Assembly: GCA_031284025.1 (NCBI GenBank)
Contig: JAITAR010000008.1
Span: forward strand, 1 to 8,123
Reading direction: 5' to 3'
Origin: Rickettsiales bacterium
Lineage (GTDB): Bacteria; Pseudomonadota; Alphaproteobacteria; Rickettsiales; UBA1997
DNA length: 8,123 bases
Below, piece after piece: positions 1-5,522 of this stretch. Position 1 is the stretch's first letter. Every line of letters begins with the position of its first letter. Under the pieces are notes generated by a model that saw nothing but the letters and a program-made list of their open reading frames with translations, was not told the origin of the DNA and searched no databases. A program made the position numbers and the translations under genes.

Positions 1-598
1 AAAATTCCAACTCCATCTGCTCAAACTCCCTAGTCCTAAATATGAAATTCCTCGGAGTTATCTCATTTCTAAAAGCCTTTCCAATTTGGGCAACTCCAAA
101 TGGTAATTTTTTTGGAACACTGTCTATAATATTCCTAAAATTCGTGAATATACTCTGAGCAGTTTCAGGTCTTAGATAGCAGAAATTACTCTCACCTTCC
201 ATAGCACCTAAATTTGTTCTGAACATTAAATTGAAATTATTGAGATTAACCAATTCATTGCTACCACAACTATCACATCTGTTATCCCTCACATGGTCAG
301 TTCTCATTTTTTCTCCGCATTTTTTACATTCACAGAGTGGATCCACAAAATTTTCAGTGTGGCCAGAGTAGTCTAAAATCATCCGATGGGTTAATATCGA
401 GCCGTCTAAGCCTTCAACGTCGTCCCTTTCGTAGACCATCGACTTCCACCAGGAATACTTCAAATTATTCTTAAGTTCCACTCCCAGTGGACCAAAATCA
501 TAGACTCCCTGCAGACCTCCGTAGATTTCTGCACTTTGAAATATAAAACCCCTTCTGCGGCAGAGAGCTACTATATCATCCATCTTCACACTATGCAT
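1..598 (-). CDS. glyQS: Glycyl-tRNA synthetase, homodimeric alpha2 type (N-terminal part, cut by window edge)
   Basis: Class II aminoacyl-tRNA synthetase that charges tRNA-Gly with glycine in the cytoplasm. I translated the minus strand by hand and obtained 199 codons open to the left edge. Visible hallmarks are the N-terminal YGGLQGVYDFGPLG block (residues 26-39), SGHTENFVDPL (78-88), a zinc-site-like cysteine cluster C89, C91, C94 and C108, C111, LRPETAQSIF (142-151), and the motif 2 region beginning FRNEITPRNF (176-185) and ending REFEQMELEF (190-199). These match the single-chain bacterial/eukaryotic type and not the GlyQ/GlyS tetramer. The ATG at 598 is chosen because GGAG lies five bases upstream and an in-frame TAG occurs a little further up; Met6 is a possible alternative. 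It is transcribed away from the rest of the window from its own promoter. No T-box leader is visible. The catalytic C-terminal half and anticodon-binding domain lie outside. Confidence 0.97.
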   Translation of the reverse strand, partial: MHSVKMDDIVALCRRRGFIFQSAEIYGGLQGVYDFGPLGVELKNNLKYSWWKSMVYERDDVEGLDGSILTHRMILDYSGHTENFVDPLCECKKCGEKMRTDHVRDNRCDSCGSNELVNLNNFNLMFRTNLGAMEGESNFCYLRPETAQSIFTNFRNIIDSVPKKLPFGVAQIGKAFRNEITPRNFIFRTREFEQMELEF

Positions 599-853
599 AT
601 TTTCTCCATAATTTTTGTTCTACAGGAATAGTAGAGCAAATTTATCTAAGAAAATTAGGTTGGATAATTTTTAAAGACAAATCTTTTTTAGGAAACCCAT
701 TGGAGACTCTCATCCATTAAACGGTAGTGGTTTTTTTCGAGACTTGTCTAAAGCATTGTATATTAAAAAATACGAACCTAAATTAAAAATGATGGTAAAT
801 CAATCGATTTTCTAGATATTTTCAAGATTTAATAGTTTTTATAGAGGAGTACA
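599..853. other. Divergent intergenic region
   Basis: This 255-base stretch between the synthetase (leftward) and the secreted protein gene (rightward) is the longest gene-free piece. It holds the leftward promoter at 652-680 and the AGGAG ribosome binding site at 845-849. I see no tRNA, no riboswitch fold and no repeat. A rightward promoter is not clear: TTGTAT (757-762) and TAAATT (779-784) with 16-base spacing is only a weak candidate. Confidence 0.6.
652..680 (-). promoter_or_regulatory. Sigma70-like promoter for glycyl-tRNA synthetase
   Basis: Read on the minus strand, TTGTCT (680-675) and TAATTT (657-652) are separated by exactly 17 bases. This is close to the TTGACA/TATAAT consensus. 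Transcription would start near 645, giving a leader of about 45 bases before the ATG at 598. The call rests on consensus matching in AT-rich DNA, so chance similarity is possible, but spacing and position are right. Confidence 0.5.
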
Positions 854-1210
854 ATGAGATTTTTGAAATCAATAGAGGATGCCTATAGGCTATCCTCCGT
901 GTTTTTAGTGAGCCTATTTTTTGCAATAGCTACTTTCAATGTTCCTAGGGCCAATGGAACTGGCAAGAGTTCATCTGAATTCGGTAATATTTTGAAAAAT
1001 AAAAATAATTTGATGAACAATTCATCGTCAACAAAATATTTCGAAAAACGAAAAGGAGTCGTGAACGCCGAAAACTGTATCGATATTCTTGTTGTGAATG
1101 ACAACGGTTGCGGATGCTTCCGATTGGGTACTACCAACCAACTGGATACTACCAATTTACCGACTGAATACTTGCCGATTTGTACAGAAATAATAAAATA
1201 CTACGAATAA
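854..1210 (+). CDS. Small secreted cysteine-containing protein, function unknown
   Basis: I do not recognise this 118-residue protein. It starts at an ATG with a good AGGAG site (845-849) four bases upstream. Residues 1-12 are polar and contain Arg/Lys; residues 13-28 form a hydrophobic stretch, followed by a plausible signal peptidase I site after ANG (33-35), so export is likely. An uncleaved N-terminal anchor is the alternative. The mature part has a Ser/Asn/Lys-rich linker (36-67), then a compact C-terminal segment with four cysteines: C75, C86, C88 and C110. C86-G-C88 sits in an NDNGCGCFRLG block. An even number of cysteines in an exported protein fits two disulfides, but this is inference. 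A TTN.L motif occurs twice (93-102). It appears monocistronic, bounded downstream by the 1244-1288 stem-loop. The good ribosome site and clean signal sequence make a real gene likely. Confidence 0.65.
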   Translation: MRFLKSIEDAYRLSSVFLVSLFFAIATFNVPRANGTGKSSSEFGNILKNKNNLMNNSSSTKYFEKRKGVVNAENCIDILVVNDNGCGCFRLGTTNQLDTTNLPTEYLPICTEIIKYYE

Positions 1211-1230
1211 AAACTACTTTGCACACTAGA

Positions 1231-1236
1231 TATAAT
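1231..1236 (+). promoter_or_regulatory. Possible -10 box just before the stem-loop
   Basis: A perfect TATAAT lies eight bases before the first paired base of the 1244-1288 stem-loop, so a transcript from it would begin almost exactly at the hairpin. The -35 region at 17-base spacing (1208-1213, TAAAAA) is poor and there is no extended -10 TG. In AT-rich DNA this could be chance. If real, it would drive the membrane-protein gene at 1363 with a hairpin at the mRNA 5' end. Confidence 0.3.
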
Positions 1237-1243
1237 TTAGTCA

Positions 1244-1288
1244 ATAATTCACATCCAATTAAATAAAAGTTAATTGGATGTGAATTAT
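1244..1288. repeat. Perfect 19-bp inverted repeat (stem-loop)
   Basis: The arms 1244-1262 and 1270-1288 are exactly complementary over 19 bases, with a 7-base spacer (1263-1269). The stem is AT-rich with a CACATCC/GGATGTG core. It lies 33 bases after the stop of the secreted protein gene and 75 bases before the next possible start. No run of T follows on either strand, so it is not a classical intrinsic terminator. It could be a factor-dependent or weak bidirectional terminator, an mRNA-stabilising 5' or 3' hairpin, a dyad operator, or one copy of a dispersed palindromic element. No second copy was found in this window. Confidence 0.85.
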
Positions 1289-1362
1289 GCGTTTAACTCA
1301 TCGAAGATCAGATTAGAGTGATCCTAATAACTCAATTCATATCCCCCATGGGAAAATTTTAG

Positions 1363-2043
1363 TTGTTTTTTTTTATAATTATAATTAGCTATCTCTTTTT
1401 AAGTAAGTTATCAATCTCTGTGTTCATTGTTGATAGTTTGTACCGTGTTTTTATTTATCTTGGCTGCCTTTCTACCTCGTTTTGTGTCCTCTGTTTTTTT
1501 GTGAATAAAAACGCATTTGCACGGCTATTATTGTTGCTTGTATTCAATATATTCACTATAAATTCATTTATATTTTCTCTATGTTTTCGACGATTTAGCT
1601 ATGGCACTTTATTTAAAACTCTGCTAGTAACGTCAGCAAATTTATTAATTTCGGCTATCTTCTATATTTTTTTTCTGAAAAAAATTGCCGCAAAGGAAGC
1701 CAAGAAAAATTTTGTGAACAGATGGAAGATCATAAAAAATTGGAATAAAATAGCAAAAATTGCGTTGAGGAAAGGGTTGAATCTAGTAGCTACAAAAAAA
1801 GTTAGCAAAAATGAAATCGTAGAAGAAAAAGAGGAATCTGAAGATTCAAATGATGCCGACAGCGAAGCACTCAAGAAGAAGATAAAAGATCAGAAAAAAA
1901 GTCTAAAGAAGAAGATAGAAATTGCTAGAAAAAATGCCTATAAGACGAGAAAACCTAAAGAAATAGAAAAAACTGAGGCAACTATAAGAGATATACTGGA
2001 AAAATATCATCTCACGGAAGAACTTTTGGATGAAGACGATTGA
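1363..2043 (+). CDS. Unrecognised polytopic membrane protein with charged coiled-coil tail; unusual start
   Basis: I recognise no family in this 226-codon ORF. The N-terminal half is strongly hydrophobic, with about four likely membrane helices near residues 2-23, 27-47, 53-75 and 83-105. A positively charged stretch follows (106-148), then an acidic patch (150-166), then a Lys/Glu-rich segment (168-215) with coiled-coil character. The charge distribution suggests that the tail is cytoplasmic. The start is a problem. No methionine codon occurs anywhere in the frame, and the upstream in-frame ATG at 1348 is cut off after four codons by TAG at 1360-1362. TTG at 1363 follows that stop directly, with a weak GGGA (1350-1353) nine bases before it. 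GTG at 1420 (codon 20) is a later option that would lose most of the first helix. It ends 70 bases before the parvulin gene and may be co-transcribed with it. The hydrophobic pattern and the long open frame support a real gene, possibly damaged at its start. Confidence 0.6.
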   Translation: MFFFIIIISYLFLSKLSISVFIVDSLYRVFIYLGCLSTSFCVLCFFVNKNAFARLLLLLVFNIFTINSFIFSLCFRRFSYGTLFKTLLVTSANLLISAIFYIFFLKKIAAKEAKKNFVNRWKIIKNWNKIAKIALRKGLNLVATKKVSKNEIVEEKEESEDSNDADSEALKKKIKDQKKSLKKKIEIARKNAYKTRKPKEIEKTEATIRDILEKYHLTEELLDEDD

Positions 2044-2113
2044 AAATAACATGGGCACTACTATTGTACTTCTATGAATAAATTTTTTTCTGGGGAAAAT
2101 TAGACGATCTGCC

Positions 2114-3181
2114 ATGAGAAAGGGTGAGAAAATTTTTATAAAAAAAGCGATAGCTGCCGCTATCATGCTGATTATGGTGTTGGTAACGTTATTTGCTAGT
2201 TTACACTACAGAAAATACCATTGGGTGGACAGGGGGGATTTGATAGCCGAAGTCAGTGGTGTAAAAATCTATAGAAAGGATGTAGAAATCTTTATGTCTT
2301 CTATTGCTGAAAAACCACAGATTGTTGATCTGAAGATTGAAACTATGGGCAGCAAAATTCTGGAGGCCGTTCTGGTTGAGATCTATCTAAACAGAATGAT
2401 CTATAAACTGGCCCAGAAAAAACACCTGACAACGTATAGAGATGTAAAATTTTCCGTGCAAGAATATCGTGAAAAACTTGTTAGAGATAAATTTCTGAAT
2501 GAAAAAATATTTGCTGAAATTAGCGAAAAAGATCTGCTCGAAAGATACCATCAGCTTGCGGAGGCTGTGGAAGGTATGGAAGAGAGAAAGATTAGCCACA
2601 TAGTCGTCAAAACTGAAGAGGAAGCAGAGAGAATTAGAAATATGATCATTAGATTTAATAATTTCGAAATAATGGCTGAGCAGAAGTCTATAGATGCAGA
2701 AAGTGCCAGCGATGGCGGTAGTCTCGGCTATGTGATTAAGGAAAGAATAGATATACCCGAATTTGCTGAGGTTGCCTTTCTACTGAAGATTGGCGAAATA
2801 TCCAGACCTATTGAAACTAAAAATGGTTGGCACATAGTTAGAGTGGATGACGTTAGAAATGTAAAAATAAAGACCTACGAAGAATCAAAGAATGAAATAT
2901 TAGAACAGCTTAAGCAGGAGAAATTTGATAGTTTGGTTGACAAAATAGTGCACAGACCTAAGATAAAAATCTTCGTAAGATCAGAAAAAACCGATCAAAC
3001 CGTCACCAATGAAAATAACGCTAGCACTGTACAGGACAATAAGAGCCAGAGCATTCCAGAAATTAAAGATAATGCTGGAACCAGTAATGATGTGGCTCCC
3101 GATGAGGTCCCCGGCGGAGAAGATGATTTTCATTACGATCTGCCAAATAATAATGAAGAGCAACACAGCAATGATGATTAG
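2114..3181 (+). CDS. Membrane-anchored parvulin-type peptidyl-prolyl cis-trans isomerase (PpiC/SurA/PrsA-like)
   Basis: Predicted foldase that helps exported proteins fold in the periplasm by isomerising prolyl bonds. The 355-residue protein has a Lys/Arg-rich start and one hydrophobic segment (about 11-31), giving an inner-membrane anchor with the rest outside. A helical N-domain (about 45-155), rich in charged residues, resembles the SurA/PrsA chaperone part. The rotamase domain covers about 157-247: RKISHIVVKTEEEAERI (158-174), SDGGSLGYV (199-207), and FAEVAFLLKIGEISRPI (217-233) followed by GWHIVRVDD (238-246). These are standard parvulin landmarks. Residues 290-355 form an unusual polar, Asn/Asp/Glu-rich tail that is probably disordered. 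The ATG at 2114 has no clear ribosome site, but it places basic residues ahead of the membrane helix as expected. It leads a probable operon with the methyltransferase (47-base gap) and the prepilin peptidase. Parvulin fold: near certain. Exact orthology: not resolved. Confidence 0.9.
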   Translation: MRKGEKIFIKKAIAAAIMLIMVLVTLFASLHYRKYHWVDRGDLIAEVSGVKIYRKDVEIFMSSIAEKPQIVDLKIETMGSKILEAVLVEIYLNRMIYKLAQKKHLTTYRDVKFSVQEYREKLVRDKFLNEKIFAEISEKDLLERYHQLAEAVEGMEERKISHIVVKTEEEAERIRNMIIRFNNFEIMAEQKSIDAESASDGGSLGYVIKERIDIPEFAEVAFLLKIGEISRPIETKNGWHIVRVDDVRNVKIKTYEESKNEILEQLKQEKFDSLVDKIVHRPKIKIFVRSEKTDQTVTNENNASTVQDNKSQSIPEIKDNAGTSNDVAPDEVPGGEDDFHYDLPNNNEEQHSNDD

Positions 3182-3228
3182 GTTATACGTTCAATATCCT
3201 CCCTATTTCCCAACTAAAGCAATTTCCC

Positions 3229-3960
3229 ATGAACACCATCATATACGGTAAACATCCGGTATTTTTAGCTCTAAAAAATAGGACAAAGAGTTTTATCAGT
3301 ATTTATACATCAAATATAGCTGTTCTTCTAGAATATCTGTCTAAAAATCAAATTGACATCGATCCAAGCATTATTAGTTGTAAAAATAATGTGGAATTGG
3401 GAAAAATACTAAAAAACGGTGCTAATCATCAAGGCTATCTGGCCTATGTCAGAGAAAATAGAAAAATTACTCTGGATGATTTTAGGGATAGTGTGAAAAT
3501 TACCACCAGGGATCTTCCAAGGTTGGTACTCTTGAATGATTTGACAGATCCCCACAACGTAGGAGCCATTATAAGAACAGCTGCGGCCTTTGGAGTGGAT
3601 TATATTATAAAAACAAAGCACAACAGTCCAAAGGACCTATCGACCATAGCAAAAACTTCAGCTGGAACTAGCGAACTTATTAATATCATAGAAATAGTCA
3701 ATATTAATAGAACTATTGAAATCTTAAAAGATATGGGCTATTTTGTGGTCGGTTTATCGGAAAAATCTAATTATGTTCTCAGTAAGGCGGAAAATATGGA
3801 TAAGGCGTGTCTGGTGGTTGGAAACGAAGAAAAGGGGTTAAAGCAGTTGGTAAGAAAAAACTGTGATAGACTGTGTTGTATAAAAATGCAATGTACTGGC
3901 GTCGAAAGTCTAAATGCCTCGGTGGCTGTAGCTATAGCCATCTATGAGCTATGGGGCTAG
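3229..3960 (+). CDS. rlmB: TrmH/SpoU-family 2'-O-ribose RNA methyltransferase, RlmB-like
   Basis: SAM-dependent SPOUT enzyme. Its best match is RlmB, which in E. coli methylates G2251 (2'-O) in the peptidyl-transferase loop of 23S rRNA. The 243 residues match RlmB length. The N-terminal substrate-binding domain opens IYGKHPVFLAL (5-15) and ends with the HQGYLAYV element (67-74) typical of group 3 TrmH proteins. The catalytic knot domain shows motif 1 NDLTDPHNVGAIIRTA (103-118) with Asn110 and Arg116, motif 2 LVVGNEEKGL (195-204) and motif 3 GVESLNASVAVAIAIYEL (224-241). Motif 3 reads SLNAS where many homologues have SLNVS, a mild change. The start fits the family N-terminus, although no ribosome site stands out. 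It lies 47 bases after the parvulin gene and three bases before the prepilin peptidase start, so translational coupling with the latter is likely. tRNA methyltransferase TrmH is less likely because of the N-terminal domain. Confidence 0.9.
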   Translation: MNTIIYGKHPVFLALKNRTKSFISIYTSNIAVLLEYLSKNQIDIDPSIISCKNNVELGKILKNGANHQGYLAYVRENRKITLDDFRDSVKITTRDLPRLVLLNDLTDPHNVGAIIRTAAAFGVDYIIKTKHNSPKDLSTIAKTSAGTSELINIIEIVNINRTIEILKDMGYFVVGLSEKSNYVLSKAENMDKACLVVGNEEKGLKQLVRKNCDRLCCIKMQCTGVESLNASVAVAIAIYELWG

Positions 3961-3963
3961 CCA

Positions 3964-4728
3964 GTGACTGTAACGGTCGTACTATTTTTTGGTCATCTGT
4001 GCTTAGGTGTTCTGGTCGGTAGTTTTTTGACCGCATTTATAGATGAGCTGCTGGTGGAAGAGGGAATCTTTACCGTAAATCCACAGTGCACGAATTGTAG
4101 CAATTCCAAAGTAAAGTCTCTCGCATCAATAATTTCCCTCATACTTCAAAGAGGCAAATGTCCGGAATGTGGAAGAAAAATGAGTCCCATGTGTCTCGCA
4201 CTGGGACCTATAAATGCTACTGTCTACGCTATGCTCTCTCTGACGTTTGGATTTCGCCTGGGACTGATTTATCTTTCTCTGCTATTCAGTTTACTTTTGG
4301 CTATAGTGGTCGTAGATCTGAAAACCTATGAGATTCCAATACTATTCCAGATGCTGCTATGTGTATTTGCCCTGCTGCAAATTATTCTGACCCCTACAGA
4401 GCCATTGAGTGTGTTGGCGCGCATCATCGTATATTTTGTGGTGATCAAATTACTAAAAACAGCCACAGAAAAACTCACTGGAAGAGAAGTCATAGGTGAA
4501 GGGGACGTAAAACTCATAGTAATCTGCGGCTCCATGCTAAACTTGGAATATATGTCACCATTCCTGCTATTCACAGGAATCCTAGGGATTATTCTTGGCT
4601 TAGTATGGAAAGAAGATAAAAAGTGGAAATTATTTCCACTCAGTCCAGCTATCGCCCTTACTTTCTACCCACTACTGATACATCACTGTTCGTTTCTTTG
4701 GCTTCGGAACTACAACTTTATTAAATAA
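3964..4728 (+). CDS. pilD: Type IV prepilin peptidase / N-methyltransferase (A24 aspartyl protease)
   Basis: Inner-membrane enzyme that removes the leader from prepilins or type II secretion pseudopilins and, in the full-length type, methylates the new N-terminus. The first helix carries LGVLVGSFL (14-22). A cytoplasmic loop has the two zinc-type pairs C42-x2-C45 and C66-x2-C69 expected of the bifunctional form. The catalytic aspartates are D118 in VVVDLKTYEIP (115-125) and D181 in GEGDVKL (178-184). Several further helices follow, and the C-terminal FPLSPAIAL (224-232) matches the usual IPFGP-like segment. The family PLVE element after the second CxxC is replaced by LGPINA, a divergence. It starts at GTG, three bases after the methyltransferase stop, with GGGG (3953-3956) as a ribosome site overlapping that gene. 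Its last 57 bases overlap the end of tatD on the other strand. No pilin gene is present here, so its substrate is unknown. Confidence 0.93.
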   Translation: MTVTVVLFFGHLCLGVLVGSFLTAFIDELLVEEGIFTVNPQCTNCSNSKVKSLASIISLILQRGKCPECGRKMSPMCLALGPINATVYAMLSLTFGFRLGLIYLSLLFSLLLAIVVVDLKTYEIPILFQMLLCVFALLQIILTPTEPLSVLARIIVYFVVIKLLKTATEKLTGREVIGEGDVKLIVICGSMLNLEYMSPFLLFTGILGIILGLVWKEDKKWKLFPLSPAIALTFYPLLIHHCSFLWLRNYNFIK

Positions 4729-5502
4729 ACACAAAAAATTCTTAGTTGTCATACTGCGAACAGTGCCATAGTTTTCACCACTCGTCTCTGACAGCTGGCT
4801 AACTATGTATTTTACGTAGGCCGGTTCGTTCGTTTTTCCACGAAGGGGTTCCGGCGTCAGGAATGGTGAATCTGTTTCTACTAGCATCCTATCAAACGGA
4901 ATAAACTCGACGAGATCACGTAACTCCGTAGAATCCTTAAACGTCAGTATGCCGGAAAATGAAATAAAACCACCTAGGTCTATTCCAACATCGGCAAGTT
5001 TTCGCCCAGAACAATAGCTATGGAGTACAAAGTTAAATTCCCCATTCTTCATCTCGGACTCAAGTATATCGATCATATCATCGTCCGCATCCCGAGAATG
5101 GATAATTAGAGGCAGTTTACTTCGCCTACTTGCCTCTATGTGTATTTCAAAGTTCGCAATCTGCTCCTCTCTGTTTTCGGGACTACGGTAGTAGTCAAGT
5201 CCAGACTCGCCAATGGCCACCACCTTTTTGTGTTTGGTATAGCTCATTATTTCGTCCAGAGTTACTTTTCTCCGTCGAACCTCCTCTGGATGATGCCCTA
5301 CAGAACAAAAAACATTTTTGTATTTCTTGGTGGTATTAATTATGGAGGGCATCTCCTCAATTTTTGCACAGATATTATTCACTACCCTTACATCATTTTC
5401 GATGGCATTCTTTATAAGATTATCGATACTCTTGCCCTTGCCAACCAAGTACTCCAGGTGGCAATGGCTATCTACTAAAAAAGCCCATTCGTCTTCAATC
5501 AT
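4672..5502 (-). CDS. tatD: TatD-family metal-dependent hydrolase / DNase
   Basis: TIM-barrel amidohydrolase-fold protein; characterised TatD proteins are metal-dependent 3'-5' exonucleases acting on DNA or RNA ends. The 276 residues carry all expected metal ligands: DSHCHLEYL (11-19) with H13 and H15, IGESGLDYYRS (97-107) with E99, IIHSRDADDDMIDIL (133-147) with H135, FVLHSYCSG (158-166) with H161, and VETDSPFLTPEPLRG (208-222) with D211. HSYCSG replaces the common HCFSG, but the histidine is kept. The ATG at 5502 gives a short extension (MIEDEWAFL) before the usual VDSHCHL start; the ribosome site is weak. It is the last gene of the rlmH-murF-tatD run, 20 bases after murF. The C-terminal 18 residues (KK/R-rich end) are encoded opposite the prepilin peptidase tail. 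E. coli has three paralogues (TatD, YcfH, YjjV), so the exact orthologue is not assigned. Confidence 0.94.
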   Translation of the reverse strand: MIEDEWAFLVDSHCHLEYLVGKGKSIDNLIKNAIENDVRVVNNICAKIEEMPSIINTTKKYKNVFCSVGHHPEEVRRRKVTLDEIMSYTKHKKVVAIGESGLDYYRSPENREEQIANFEIHIEASRRSKLPLIIHSRDADDDMIDILESEMKNGEFNFVLHSYCSGRKLADVGIDLGGFISFSGILTFKDSTELRDLVEFIPFDRMLVETDSPFLTPEPLRGKTNEPAYVKYIVSQLSETSGENYGTVRSMTTKNFLCLFNKVVVPKPKKRTVMYQ

Positions 5503-5522
5503 CTTCTGCTCTAATAAGTTAC

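Noticed and set aside
883..1155. Leftward 90-codon open frame opposite the secreted protein gene
   Set aside because: It has no recognisable ribosome site or domain. The rightward frame has a strong AGGAG site and a signal-like N-terminus.
1244..1288. Standard rho-independent terminator for the 854 gene
   Set aside because: No U tract follows the stem on either strand, and the stem is AT-rich and unusually long; kept only as a stem-loop of unknown role.
599..1362. tRNA gene or T-box leader in the gaps around the 854 gene
   Set aside because: I found no T-loop-like GTTC element with matching acceptor arms and no T-box sequence upstream of the glycyl-tRNA synthetase.
2051..2103. Two tiny open frames with an ATGA overlap ahead of the parvulin gene, as a possible leader peptide
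   Set aside because: At eight and nine codons with no ribosome site and no attenuator-like structure, they are likely chance.
3009..3251. Rightward 80-codon open frame overlapping the parvulin tail and the rlmB start
   Set aside because: It is out of frame with two well-supported genes, its sequence mirrors the low-complexity acidic tail, and it shows no domain.
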